This document shows positions 55,790 through 64,000 of a DNA stretch of 64,000 bases, one piece after another; position 1 is the stretch's first letter, and each line of letters begins with the position of its first letter. This DNA is from Vogesella mureinivorans (GTDB lineage: Bacteria; Pseudomonadota; Gammaproteobacteria; Burkholderiales; Chromobacteriaceae), in assembly GCF_007644035.1 (NCBI RefSeq), contig NZ_VMTV02001001.1, positions 46,910 to 110,909 on the forward strand, in the 5' to 3' direction. A model generated the notes under the pieces. The model did no database searches and was not told where the DNA came from. It worked only from the letters and a program-made list of their open reading frames with translations. Both the position numbers and the translations under genes were made by a program.

Positions 55790-56218
55790 TCAGATTTCCA
55801 GCACTTTTGGCTGTTGCGCAGTGTGCGGGTGCTCGGTGCCGGCGTATACCTTGAGCTTCTTGATCATGGCGTAACCCAGCGGACCCTTCGGCAGCATACC
55901 TTTAACGGCTTTTTCCAGAACGCGCTCCGGGAACTGGTTTTGCAGTTCGGTGAAGTTGCGCTCGTAGATACCACCAGGGTAGCCGGAGTGACGGTAGTAC
56001 TTCTTATCCAGTGCTTTGTTACCGGTAACGCGCAGTTTCTCTGCGTTAACGACAACAATGTAATCACCGGTATCAACGTGCGGAGTAAACTCCGGCTTAT
56101 GCTTGCCGCGCAGACGACGAGCGATTTCAGCAGCGAGACGGCCCAACACCTTATCTTCGGCGTCGACCACGAACCACTCGCGCTTTACCTCATGCGGCTT
56201 GGCAGAAAAGGTCTTCAT
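55790..56218 (-). CDS. rplM: 50S ribosomal protein uL13
   Basis: The 142-residue protein has [56 protein letters not shown] and [20 protein letters not shown], all uL13 signatures. ATG 56218 is chosen because the promoter at 56253-56281 lies just upstream. Confidence 0.98.
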   Translation of the reverse strand: MKTFSAKPHEVKREWFVVDAEDKVLGRLAAEIARRLRGKHKPEFTPHVDTGDYIVVVNAEKLRVTGNKALDKKYYRHSGYPGGIYERNFTELQNQFPERVLEKAVKGMLPKGPLGYAMIKKLKVYAGTEHPHTAQQPKVLEI

Positions 56219-56252
56219 GGAACTCTTCCATCGTAATTCTTGAAAGTTCCGG

Positions 56253-56281
56253 ATTCTATTACAGAGATACCCTGCTGTCAA
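56253..56281 (-). promoter_or_regulatory. Sigma-70 promoter for rplM-rpsI
   Basis: On the minus strand TTGACA (56276-56281) and TAGAAT (56253-56258) are 17 bases apart, about 35 bases before the rplM start. This is a near-consensus promoter. Confidence 0.8.
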
Positions 56282-56350
56282 ACCTAAGTCACGATTCAAG
56301 GCCTTGTCGGGCAAAGAGAAACCGTTTTCGGTACACATTGGGCAAAAAGG

Positions 56351-56420
56351 CAAAAAAAGAGCGCAATCGGGCTTGCCTGATTGCGCCAAGTTCCACCTAT
56401 AGAAGGAGGATGGAGGAGAC
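56351..56420 (-). ncRNA. Candidate deoD 3'-UTR RNA or small RNA with anti-Shine-Dalgarno tract
   Basis: On the minus strand the sequence CTCCTCCATCCTCCTTCT (56402-56419) lies before a stem GCGCAATCAGGC/GCCCGATTGCGC (one G-T) and a run of seven T. A terminator this far (about 185 bases) past the deoD stop makes it either the deoD terminator with a long 3' UTR or an independent small RNA. The C/T-rich loop would pair with AGGAGG ribosome sites. No clear own promoter; inference only. Confidence 0.35.
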
Positions 56421-56571
56421 AACACCAAAACGCACACTTTCACGCAACGTCCTGATGTAGCTTGATTATGGAATTGCGCTAGACACTTTGCAAGGCAATT
56501 TTGTGCATCGCACCAAAAAATGTTCTTTGCACACTACAAAGCCTGTGCAATGCAGCAACAGCAAGCCGGCA

Positions 56572-57285
56572 TTACAGCTTGAGTGCCGTTTCCAGCGCGA
56601 TGTCCATCATGTCGCGGAAGGTAGTCTGGCGCGCCTCGGCGTCCATGGCCTCGCCGGTAGGAATCACGTCCGACACGGTCACAATGCCCAGCGCGCGCGC
56701 GCCGTACTGCGCGGCCACGCCGTAGATACCGGCAATTTCCATTTCCACCGCGTTCACGTTCATGCTCTTGAGCGTATCCAGCAGCTGCGGCTGTACGCCG
56801 TAGAACAGGTCGGCCGAGAACACATTGCCCACTTGTACCTTCTTGCCCAGCTGGGCAGCGGTATCGACCGCAGTACGAAGCACCTCGAAGTCGGCAATGG
56901 CGGCGTAGTCGTGGTCCAGGAAACGCATGCGGTTTACCTTGCTGTCGGTGCAGGCGCCCATGGCGATCACGATATCGCGCAGGCCCAGGCGTGCCGGGTC
57001 AACCGAGCCGCAAGAGCCGATGCGGATGATGGTTTTCACACCAAAATCCTTGATCAGCTCGGTGGTGTAAATGCTGGCAGACGGAATACCCATGCCGTGC
57101 GCCATGACCGACAGGCGCTTGCCCTTGTAGGTGCCGGTATAGCCGAACACATTGCGCACGCTGGTCACCTGTACGGCGTTGTCCAGGTAGGTTTCGGCAA
57201 TCAGCTTGGCGCGCAGCGGGTCGCCCGGCATCAGTACGATGTCGGCGAAATCGCCCATTTCGGCGCCAATATGCGGTGTAGCCAT
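56572..57285 (-). CDS. deoD: Purine nucleoside phosphorylase DeoD
   Basis: The 237-residue enzyme has [50 protein letters not shown] (phosphate loop) and [13 protein letters not shown]. It phosphorolyses purine (deoxy)nucleosides to the base and (deoxy)ribose 1-phosphate. Third of the deo series reading down from deoC; 211 bases separate it from deoB. Confidence 0.96.
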   Translation of the reverse strand: MATPHIGAEMGDFADIVLMPGDPLRAKLIAETYLDNAVQVTSVRNVFGYTGTYKGKRLSVMAHGMGIPSASIYTTELIKDFGVKTIIRIGSCGSVDPARLGLRDIVIAMGACTDSKVNRMRFLDHDYAAIADFEVLRTAVDTAAQLGKKVQVGNVFSADLFYGVQPQLLDTLKSMNVNAVEMEIAGIYGVAAQYGARALGIVTVSDVIPTGEAMDAEARQTTFRDMMDIALETALKL

Positions 57286-57496
57286 GTTTTATCTCCTTGC
57301 TGTGGTCACGACGGCCGGCGGATACACGGGTGCCAAAGGCCGGAACGGTGCTCTGCCCGCCGTCGGAGATGGTATGCGCCAACACGTCCGCCCCTGTACG
57401 TGTATGTTGGCCGCAGTCAAATACTGGCCGGCGGCCGGTGCCATTGGCACCGCAGCCACCGGCAGTGGTGTCATTCAGGGCCTGGGCCCTGCCAAG

Positions 57497-58717
57497 TTAG
57501 CCCAGAAAAGACGTACCGTAATCCATCGCCGGCACGCCCAGCCAGCTGGCCACACTCTGGCCGATATCGGCAAAGGTGGCACGCTCGCCCAGGCTACCGG
57601 GCTTCACTTGCTTGCCGTAGCACAGCACGGGGATGTGCTCGCGGGTGTGGTCGCTGCCCGGCCAGGTAGGGTCACAGCCGTGGTCGGCGGTGAGGATCAC
57701 GATATCGTCGTCGCCCATGGCCGCTAGCAGCTCGGGCAGGCGTGCGTCGAACTGCTCCAGCGCGCGGGCGTAGCCGGCTACATCACGGCGGTGGCCGTAG
57801 CTGGAATCGAAATCCACAAAGTTGGTAAAGATGATGCTGTGGCCCGGCGTGGTCTTCAGTGCGGCCAGGGTGGTGTCCCACAGCTCGTCCAGGCCGGTAG
57901 CCTTGTACTTTTGCGTGATGCCAACGTGGGCGTAAATATCGGCGATCTTGCCCACCGACACCACCTGCCCGCCCGCCTCGGCCAGCTTTTGCAGCACGGT
58001 GGGCGCTGGCGGCTCGACCGCCAGGTCTTTGCGGTTGCCGGTACGGCTGAACTGGCCCTTGCCGCTGCCGACAAACGGGCGCGCAATCACGCGGCCGATA
58101 TTGTAGGGCGCCAGCGCCTCGCGCGTGATGCGGCACAGCTCGTACAGGCGTTCCAGCCCGTAGGTTTCCTCGTGGCAGGCAATCTGGAATACCGAGTCGG
58201 CCGAGGTATAGAAAATGGGCTTGCCGCTGGCCATGTGCTCTTCGCCCAGGCGGTCGAGAATCTCGGTACCGCTGGCGTGGCAGTTGCCCAGGTAGCCCGG
58301 CAGGCCGGCCTTGGCCACCAGCTCGTCCAGCAGCGCCGGCGGGAAGCTGTGCTGCTTGTCGTGAAAGTAACCCCAGTCGAACAGCACCGGCACGCCGGCG
58401 ATTTCCCAGTGGCCGGACGGCGTGTCTTTGCCGCTGGACAGCTCGCGGGCGTAGCCGTAGGCCGCCACCGGCGCCGCCGGGTCCATGCCCTCGGGGAAGT
58501 AGCCGGACGATAGCGCGCAGGCGTGCCCCAGCCCCAGGCGGGACAGGTTGGGTAATTGCAGCGGGCCGTGTCGGCCAACGTTGGCCGCGCCGCTAGCAGC
58601 GGCACGGGCGATGCTGCCCAGGGTATTGCTGCCTACGTCGCCGAAGGTGTCGGCGTCGGCACTGGCGCCTATGCCCAGGGAATCCAGTACCAGAATGATG
58701 GCGCGTCGGTTTGTCAT
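57497..58717 (-). CDS. deoB: Phosphopentomutase DeoB
   Basis: The 406-residue metalloenzyme of the alkaline-phosphatase superfamily has [20 protein letters not shown] (metal Asp), [13 protein letters not shown] (phospho-Thr site) and [23 protein letters not shown]. It interconverts (deoxy)ribose 1- and 5-phosphate, linking DeoD with DeoC. It holds a CGGCCAACGTTGGCCG palindrome (58572-58587). Confidence 0.96.
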   Translation of the reverse strand: MTNRRAIILVLDSLGIGASADADTFGDVGSNTLGSIARAAASGAANVGRHGPLQLPNLSRLGLGHACALSSGYFPEGMDPAAPVAAYGYARELSSGKDTPSGHWEIAGVPVLFDWGYFHDKQHSFPPALLDELVAKAGLPGYLGNCHASGTEILDRLGEEHMASGKPIFYTSADSVFQIACHEETYGLERLYELCRITREALAPYNIGRVIARPFVGSGKGQFSRTGNRKDLAVEPPAPTVLQKLAEAGGQVVSVGKIADIYAHVGITQKYKATGLDELWDTTLAALKTTPGHSIIFTNFVDFDSSYGHRRDVAGYARALEQFDARLPELLAAMGDDDIVILTADHGCDPTWPGSDHTREHIPVLCYGKQVKPGSLGERATFADIGQSVASWLGVPAMDYGTSFLG

Positions 58718-58829
58718 GGTGTTGCCTCGTTGTGTTGGCGGCGCAGTATCTGCTGCGCTTTATCTGTGTTTTTAGCACGCTGGCGGCGGCAAGGACAGTG
58801 CCCGCCAAGCCAGCTGGCCATCCATAAAA

Positions 58830-58859
58830 AAGGTTGGCCGCATCGCTGCGGCCAACCTT
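58830..58859 (-). terminator. deoC terminator formed by an inverted pair of the uptake-like 12-mer
   Basis: AAGGTTGGCCGC, a 6-base loop and GCGGCCAACCTT form a perfect 12-bp stem; on the minus strand it is followed by six T. It lies 30 bases past the deoC stop. This is the clearest case of the repeated motif acting as an intrinsic terminator. Confidence 0.88.
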
Positions 58860-58889
58860 GCCGGGTGCCAAATCCACCCTTGGCGCCGC

Positions 58890-59657
58890 TTAGTAGCCGC
58901 TGTGCCGTGTGATGTCGCCACCCTGCACTACCGCCTGCAAGTTGGCCAGCAAGCCGGAGGCGCCAAAGCGGAAGTTGGCCGGGGTCAGCCACGCTGCGCC
59001 CATGATCTGCGCGGCCAACTGCAGGTAAACCACCGAATCGTCGGCCGTGCGCACGCCACCGGCAGCCTTGAAGCCGCAGGGTCGGCCGCTATCGCGGATA
59101 GCCTGCAGCATGATAGCCGCCGCCTCTGGCGTGGCGTTGACCGCCACCTTGCCGGTAGAGGTTTTCAGGAAGTCGGCGCCGGCGGCCAGTGCTATTTCGC
59201 TAGCCTGGCGGATCAGCGCTGGCGTGGCCAGCTCGCCGCTTTCGATAATTACCTTCAGCACCTTGTCGCCACAGGCCGCCTTGCACGCGGACACCAGCGT
59301 GCGGCCAACATCAGCGTTGCCCGCCTGCAGTGCGCGCCAGGGGAACACCACGTCCACCTCGTCGGCACCGTAGGCGATGGCAGCGCGGGTTTCCGCCACG
59401 GCAATCGCCACATCGTCGTCACCGTGCGGAAAGTTGGTGACAGTGGCAATGCGTACGCCACTGGCACCGGCACGCGCCAGGGCGCGGCGGGCGTGCGGTA
59501 CAAAGCGGGGGTAGACGCATACGGCGGCGACCTGGCCTGCGTCGCTGCGCGCCTTGGCGCACAGTGCGTCTATGGTGGCTACGCTGTCGTCGTCGTTCAG
59601 CGAGGTCAGGTCCATCAGCGACAGCGCCAGCTGTGCCTGCTGTTTCAGGTCTTGCAT
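58890..59657 (-). CDS. deoC: Deoxyribose-phosphate aldolase
   Basis: The 255-residue class I aldolase has [35 protein letters not shown] and the Schiff-base Lys in FLKTSTGK, with [10 protein letters not shown] for the second Lys. It cleaves deoxyribose 5-phosphate to acetaldehyde and glyceraldehyde 3-phosphate. ATG 59657 gives [12 protein letters not shown]. Confidence 0.95.
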   Translation of the reverse strand: MQDLKQQAQLALSLMDLTSLNDDDSVATIDALCAKARSDAGQVAAVCVYPRFVPHARRALARAGASGVRIATVTNFPHGDDDVAIAVAETRAAIAYGADEVDVVFPWRALQAGNADVGRTLVSACKAACGDKVLKVIIESGELATPALIRQASEIALAAGADFLKTSTGKVAVNATPEAAAIMLQAIRDSGRPCGFKAAGGVRTADDSVVYLQLAAQIMGAAWLTPANFRFGASGLLANLQAVVQGGDITRHSGY

Positions 59658-59762
59658 GATGCATTCGGTTAACAGTGATTGCAGACCCATCCCGGGCCCG
59701 GCGCCAGCTACCGGGGTAGCTGGCGAGAACACGCGGCGCGGCCAGGGTTGGCCGCATGCCGC

Positions 59763-61973
59763 CTAGACGCGCCGCGCCTCGTGCACGCCGCGTACTTCCA
59801 TGATGTGCGCCAGCACGCGGCTGATATCGCGCACCTGCCGTACTTCTACGGTAAAGCGCAGCTTGGCTTTCTGCGCCCGCGACAGGGTGTTCACGCCGAT
59901 CACGTTCAGCTTTTCGCGCGAGAACACATCGGAAATATCGCGCAGCAGGCCGGGGCGGTCGCTGGCGTGGATTTCCAGGTCGATCGGGAACACGCCGTTT
60001 TTCTGGTCGCCCCAGTCGGCGGCAATCAGCCGCTCCGGCGCGTCGGCAGACAAGCGCTTGAGCGTAATGCAGTTGCTGCGGTGTATCGATATGCCACGGC
60101 CACGGGTAACAAAACCAGCCACGCTGTCCGGCGGCGCCGGTTTGCAGCACTTGGCCAGAATGGTCATCAGGTTGCCCACGCCCTCGATCAGCACGCCGCC
60201 CGAGTCGTGGCCGCCACGGCTGCGGCGCACCAGGTCTTCCGGTGCCACCTCCAGCGGCTGCTGCGGCGCAAAGCTTTCGATGGCGTTGCTGATGGCGCGT
60301 GTACCCAGCTCGCCGTGGCCCAGCGCGGCGTACAGCTCGTCCATGCGCGAGTAACCCAGCTTGTCGGCAATCTGTGCCAGGCTGGGCTGCACGTGCGGGT
60401 GGCGCGACAGCTCGCGCTCGAACAGCTGGCGGCCGGTTTCGCGCACGACGTCGGCGTTTTGCTGGCGCACATACTGGCGGATCTTGCTGATGGCACGGTG
60501 GCTCTTCACCCAGCCTTCGTGCAGCCAGTTTACCGACGGGCCGCCCTCTTTCGCGGTGAGGATCTCCACACGCTGGCCGTTTTGCAGCGGGGTGGACAGC
60601 GGCACGATATGGCCTTCTACCTTGGCGCCGCGGCAGCGGTGGCCCAGGTCGGTATGCAGGCTGTAGGCAAAATCGATGGCGGTGGCGCCCGAGGGCAAAT
60701 CCAGCACGCGGCCCTGCGGCGTCAGCACGTAGATGGTGTCGGAAAACAGCTCGGTCTTGAAGGCGTCGGCCAGGTCGCTGCGGTCGGAATCCGACATCTC
60801 TTCGCGCCAGTCCAGCAGTTGGCGCAGCCAGGAGATTTTCTCCTCGTACTGCGCATCGCCCTTGCCGCCTTCTTTGTAGCGCCAGTGGGCGGCCACGCCG
60901 AATTCGGCGTGCTCGTGCATTTCGAAGGTGCGTATCTGCACCTCTACCCCGCGCCCTTCCGGGCCGATGACCGCGGTATGCAGGCTACGGTAGTCGTTGG
61001 CCTTGGGGTTGCTGATGTAGTCGTCAAACTCGCCGGGTATCGGCTGCCACATGCTGTGGATCAGCCCCAGCACGGTGTAGCAGTCTTGCAGGCGCTCCAC
61101 CAGAATGCGCACGGCGCGAATATCGTACAGCTCGGAAAAATCGAGCTTCTTTTTCTTCATCTTCTTCCAGATGGAATAGATGTGCTTGGGCCGGCCGGCT
61201 ACGTCGCCCTTGATACCGGCGCCTTTCAGCTCGCCGCGCAGGGTGTCCAGCAGGCGGTCGATATAGCCGATGCGCTCCAGCCGGCGCTCGTCCAGCAGCT
61301 TGGCAATTTTCTTGTAGTTGTCCGGCTCGGTATGGCGAAAGCCCAGGTCTTCCAGCTCCCACTTGATCTGCCATACGCCCAGCCGGTTGGCCAGCGGTGC
61401 AAACAGCTCCAGCGTTTCTTGCGCGATCTGCTGGCGCAGGCCAGGCTCGGCCACCTGCGACAGGTAGTGCATGGTTTGCGTACGCCACGCCAGCTTGATC
61501 AGCACCACGCGGATGTCGGCCACCATGGCCAGCAGCATCTTGCGCATGGTTTCGGCCTGGCGCGCGCGGTCTTCCGGCGTGGCCAGGCGGTCCAGCCGCG
61601 CCAGCTCGGTGAGGCGGCGCACACGGTTGCCGCCGTCTACCAGGGTCAGCACGGTACGGTTGAAGGTATTGGGCAGCCACTCCTGCCAGTCTTCGCGGTA
61701 ATCGGGGGCGGCAAACAGCAAGGTGGCGGCAATGGCGTCCGGCAGCAGGTTCAGGTCGGCCACGATGGCGGCGGCGGCCACGGCATGGCTGAATACATCT
61801 TCACCGGTATGCGGCAGCGTTTTGCCGGCGTACATGGCACGGGCGGCGTCAAACGCGCGCTGCAGCATGGCGCGCTCGGCATCGGTTAGCGCTGCCGACA
61901 GCTGGGCCAGCCACACGGCCGGGTCGGCGGCGTCGGCCAGGGTATCGGCTACGGAACGTACTACGGAAACCAT
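59763..61973 (-). CDS. relA: GTP pyrophosphokinase RelA
   Basis: The 736-residue (p)ppGpp synthase has an N-terminal HD-like domain that lacks the HD metal pair (FAAPDYREDW where hydrolases have HDxxED), a synthetase domain (GRPKHIYSIWKKMKKK, YDIRAVRILV, GEFDDYISNPKANDYRSLHT, with the EXDD acidic motif of RelA rather than the RXKD of SpoT), then TGS (VLTPQGRVLDLPSGATAIDFAY), a Zn-finger-like region (KCCKPAPPD) and C-terminal ACT. It should make (p)ppGpp on stalled ribosomes. A GTTGGCCGC copy lies eight bases past its stop. Confidence 0.95.
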   Translation of the reverse strand: MVSVVRSVADTLADAADPAVWLAQLSAALTDAERAMLQRAFDAARAMYAGKTLPHTGEDVFSHAVAAAAIVADLNLLPDAIAATLLFAAPDYREDWQEWLPNTFNRTVLTLVDGGNRVRRLTELARLDRLATPEDRARQAETMRKMLLAMVADIRVVLIKLAWRTQTMHYLSQVAEPGLRQQIAQETLELFAPLANRLGVWQIKWELEDLGFRHTEPDNYKKIAKLLDERRLERIGYIDRLLDTLRGELKGAGIKGDVAGRPKHIYSIWKKMKKKKLDFSELYDIRAVRILVERLQDCYTVLGLIHSMWQPIPGEFDDYISNPKANDYRSLHTAVIGPEGRGVEVQIRTFEMHEHAEFGVAAHWRYKEGGKGDAQYEEKISWLRQLLDWREEMSDSDRSDLADAFKTELFSDTIYVLTPQGRVLDLPSGATAIDFAYSLHTDLGHRCRGAKVEGHIVPLSTPLQNGQRVEILTAKEGGPSVNWLHEGWVKSHRAISKIRQYVRQQNADVVRETGRQLFERELSRHPHVQPSLAQIADKLGYSRMDELYAALGHGELGTRAISNAIESFAPQQPLEVAPEDLVRRSRGGHDSGGVLIEGVGNLMTILAKCCKPAPPDSVAGFVTRGRGISIHRSNCITLKRLSADAPERLIAADWGDQKNGVFPIDLEIHASDRPGLLRDISDVFSREKLNVIGVNTLSRAQKAKLRFTVEVRQVRDISRVLAHIMEVRGVHEARRV

Positions 61974-62009
61974 TTTTCAGCTCACCTTGCGGCCACGCCG
62001 CGGCTGGGT

Positions 62010-63068
62010 TTAGGGGGTAATCGCCAGTGCTTGCAACAACAGTTTGCGCACCGGTGCCGGCACGCCGGCATCCAGCGCATCGGCCAGCGGCAGCCACTGC
62101 CAGCTGTCCTCGTGACAGCTATCGGCCAACCTCTGCTGCAGCAGTACCGGCTGCGGCGTAATGGTGAGCCGGAAATGGGTAAACACGTGCACCATCTCGG
62201 GCCAGGCGGGCAGCAGGTCGCCCACCGCGTTGGCCGCCAGCCAGCCATCGACGGCCAGTGTGCTATCGAATTCCGGCAGGCTCAACAGCCCGCCCCAGAT
62301 ACCCACCGGCGGGCGGCGCTGCAGCAGTACCCGGCCCTGGTGCAGGGCAATCAGCATCACCGTCTCGCGCTCGGGCACGGCTTTTTTCGGCTTGCGCTGC
62401 GGCAGCTCGGCGGTGCGGCCACTGTTGGCCGCCACGCAGCCATCCAGCATCGGGCAGGCGGTACAGGCGGGCTTGCTGCGTGTACAGACGGTAGCGCCCA
62501 GGTCCATCAGCCCTTGGGTATACGGCACCATGTCGGCACGGCTGGCGGGGGTAAGCCGCTCGGCCAGCTGCCACAGCTGCGCCTCCACCGGCTTGTCACC
62601 GGGGTAGCCTTCCACGCCAAAGCAGCGCGTCAGCACGCGTTTGACATTGCCATCCAGAATGGTTTCGCGCTGGCCAAAGGCAAACGCCGCAATCGCCGCC
62701 GCGGTAGAGCGGCCCACACCGGGCAGGCGCTCGATGTCCTGGCGCTGCTGCGGAAACTCGCCGCCAAAGTCGCGCATCACCATCTGCGCGGCCTTGTGCA
62801 GATTGCGCGCCCTGGTGTAGTAGCCCAGGCCACTCCACAGTGCCAGCACATCGTCCACCGGCGCTGCGGCCAAGGTGGCCAGGTCGGGAAAACGGGCCAG
62901 AAAGCGCGGGTAATAGCCCAGCACGGTACTGACCTGCGTTTGCTGCAGCATGATCTCGGACAGCCACACGCGATAAGCATCGCTTACCTGCCACGGCAGG
63001 CCATGGCGGCCATACAGGCGCTGCCACGCCACCAGGCGGCTGCCAAACTGGGTTTCTAGCGTAGACAC
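62010..63068 (-). CDS. mutY: A/G-specific adenine glycosylase MutY
   Basis: The 352-residue protein removes A opposite 8-oxoG. It has the helix-hairpin-helix with VDDVLALWSGLGYYTRARNL, the catalytic region LPGVGRSTAAAIAAFAFG and DGNVKRVLTR, the 4Fe-4S cysteines CTRSKPACTACPMLDGC (C-x6-C-x2-C-x5-C), and a C-terminal NUDIX-like domain (VMLIALHQGRVLLQRRPPVGIWGGLLSLPEF) that reads 8-oxoG. It starts 36 bases upstream of relA. Confidence 0.96.
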   Translation of the reverse strand: MSTLETQFGSRLVAWQRLYGRHGLPWQVSDAYRVWLSEIMLQQTQVSTVLGYYPRFLARFPDLATLAAAPVDDVLALWSGLGYYTRARNLHKAAQMVMRDFGGEFPQQRQDIERLPGVGRSTAAAIAAFAFGQRETILDGNVKRVLTRCFGVEGYPGDKPVEAQLWQLAERLTPASRADMVPYTQGLMDLGATVCTRSKPACTACPMLDGCVAANSGRTAELPQRKPKKAVPERETVMLIALHQGRVLLQRRPPVGIWGGLLSLPEFDSTLAVDGWLAANAVGDLLPAWPEMVHVFTHFRLTITPQPVLLQQRLADSCHEDSWQWLPLADALDAGVPAPVRKLLLQALAITP

Positions 63069-63182
63069 GGCTTAGCCACTCAAAATCGAACCGGCCATGT
63101 TAAACCAAAGCGCGGGCAGTACCAAGCAGGCAAGCCCCGAATAGGCTAGAATGGTGGATTGATTTCAAAGGATTACCGCACG

Positions 63183-64000
63183 ATGTCCACCTTCCGTTCC
63201 CGCCAGCGCGCCGCGCAACGCCGTCAGCCCACTTCATTTGCCGAGCGCAACGCACCACCTGCCGGGAATAACGCTCCGCCAGCAGGCCAGGCCGGCAACA
63301 ACCCGCGCTTTGGCAACGACAGCCGTGGTTTCGATAAACCACGCTTCGGCGGCGAGCATCGTCGTGACGGTGATGCCCAGCCACGTGGCGAACGCAGCTT
63401 CGATAAACCACGTTTTGGCGGCGACAAGCCACGCTTTGAAGGCAATCGCGATAACCGCGACGGCGGCTTCAAACGCGACGGCGAGTTCCAGCCACGCGGC
63501 GAACAACGCAGCTTCGACAAACCACGCTTCGGCGGCGATAAGCCCCGCTTCGAAGGCAATCGCGATAACCGCGAAGGTGGCTTCAAGCGCGACGGCGAAT
63601 TCCAGCCACGCGGCGAACAGCGCAGCTTCGACAAACCACGCTTCGGCGGCGACAAACCGCGCTTCGAAGGCAATCGCGATAACCGCGAAGGCGGCTTCAA
63701 GCGCGACGGCGAGTTCCAGCCACGCGGCGAACAGCGCAGCTTCGACAAACCACGCTTCGGCAGCGACAAGCCACGCTTTGAAGGCAATCGCGATAACCGC
63801 GAAGGCGGCTTCAAGCGCGAAGGCGGCTTCAAGCGCGACGGCGAATTCCAGCCACGCGGCGAACAGCGCAGCTTCGACAAACCACGCTTCGGCGGCGACA
63901 AACCGCGCTTCGAAGGCAATCGCGATAACCGCGAAGGCGGCTTCAAGCGCGACGGCGAGTTCCAGCCACGCGGCGAACAGCGCAGCTTCGACAAACCACG
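63183..64000 (+). CDS. Tandem-repeat basic/glycine-rich N-terminus of an unidentified protein (3' truncated)
   Basis: The frame opens at ATG 63183 (AAAGGA upstream) and stays open to the window end, at least 272 codons. It begins MSTFRSRQRAAQRRQP and then repeats a 38-residue unit such as RSFDKPRFGGDKPRFEGN and RDNREGGFKRDGEFQPRGEQ. No globular domain is reached. In Neisseriales, large-subunit pseudouridine synthases often carry such basic N-terminal tails, which makes an RluB-type enzyme one guess, and a DEAD-box or RNA-binding protein another; I cannot choose. Confidence 0.7.
   Translation, partial: MSTFRSRQRAAQRRQPTSFAERNAPPAGNNAPPAGQAGNNPRFGNDSRGFDKPRFGGEHRRDGDAQPRGERSFDKPRFGGDKPRFEGNRDNRDGGFKRDGEFQPRGEQRSFDKPRFGGDKPRFEGNRDNREGGFKRDGEFQPRGEQRSFDKPRFGGDKPRFEGNRDNREGGFKRDGEFQPRGEQRSFDKPRFGSDKPRFEGNRDNREGGFKREGGFKRDGEFQPRGEQRSFDKPRFGGDKPRFEGNRDNREGGFKRDGEFQPRGEQRSFDKP
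63396..64000 (+). repeat. 114-bp near-perfect tandem repeats within the last gene
   Basis: AGCTTCGA-AAACCACG recurs at 63396, 63510, 63624, 63738, 63870 and 63984: 114-base steps except one of 132 bases (an extra GFKREG-type 18-base block). Unit differences are mostly synonymous third-base changes and a few Asp/Glu swaps. The array continues past the window edge. Confidence 0.92.

Larger units (their letters stand above)
56219..56571. other. 353-bp intergenic rplM/deoD
   Basis: No gene is seen. It holds the rplM promoter (56253-56281), a minus-strand terminator hairpin (56351-56387) and a CT-rich tract (56401-56420). A 9- to 16-codon frame on either strand was noted but not accepted. Confidence 0.6.

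Noticed and set aside
56401-56460. A 16-codon plus-strand frame starting in AGGAGGATGG
   Set aside because: The ribosome-site-like bases touch the ATG with no spacer and the peptide is tiny; the minus-strand CT-rich tract with terminator explains the sequence better.
57297-57500. Gly/Ala-rich plus-strand frame between deoD and deoB
   Set aside because: It recalls an ATP-synthase c-subunit only by composition, overlaps the deoB end and lacks a ribosome site.
63396-64000. CRISPR array
   Set aside because: Units are 114 bp, continuous and protein-coding in one frame, without unique spacers.

Overview
The window is a high-GC proteobacterial chromosome segment, most likely from a betaproteobacterium of the order Neisseriales (Chromobacteriaceae-like). 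The evidence is housekeeping gene order: rpsU-yqeY-dnaG-rpoD, rpsP-rimM-trmD-rplS, surE-pcm-nlpD-rpoS, divergent plsY/folB, and rplM-rpsI followed by argC and erpA. A monomeric NADP-isocitrate dehydrogenase fits this. The genus cannot be fixed from sequence reading alone.

Layout. 1-5.8 kb holds the end of thiS, thiG, the macromolecular synthesis operon and a tRNA with CAU anticodon. 5.8-9.4 kb is an AT-richer accessory island of cassette-like genes (cupin, SMI1/KNR4-like, methyltransferase, unknown protein). It carries two attC-like sites, a pair of 45-bp inverted repeats and two copies of a roughly 110-bp palindromic element. 9.4-15.5 kb has a cysteine-synthase-like enzyme and a five-gene arsenic operon: phosphatase, GAPDH, arsJ, an arsR-arsC fusion and acr3. 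15.5-21 kb has a DUF3149 peptide, a cyanide-insensitive bd oxidase with a GbsR/MarR-type regulator and perfect operator palindrome, and a diguanylate cyclase. 21-36 kb is core metabolism and proteostasis: mutS, rluE, icd, lysR/MFS, csp, clpS-clpA, xerD and the ribosomal/tRNA-methylase operon. 36-48 kb has a Pat-like acyl-CoA synthetase/acetyltransferase, nadA, the rpoS cluster and a moxR-DUF58-transglutaminase operon. 48-63 kb has a histone-deacetylase-like amidohydrolase, def, plsY/folB, a truncated haemoglobin, dadA, cheR, erpA, argC, rpsI/rplM, deoD/deoB/deoC, relA and mutY. The last 0.8 kb is the start of a protein built on nearly perfect 114-bp tandem repeats.

How the genes work together. 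The arsenic operon combines two routes: arsenate reduction with As(III) export (ArsC + Acr3), and arsenate trapping as 1-arseno-3-phosphoglycerate with export (GAPDH + ArsJ). RpoD and RpoS are both encoded here, as are RelA and the ClpS/ClpA adaptor-unfoldase pair. The deo genes form a nucleoside-salvage series.

The most striking global signal is a 9-mer, GCGGCCAAC, often extended to GCGGCCAACCTT. I found about 57 copies by eye, evenly split between strands, inside genes and between them, and often at the 3' ends of genes. Inverted pairs form hairpins, including the apparent deoC terminator. This is how DNA uptake sequences behave in naturally competent bacteria, but the motif resembles neither the Neisseriaceae nor the Pasteurellaceae uptake sequence that I know.
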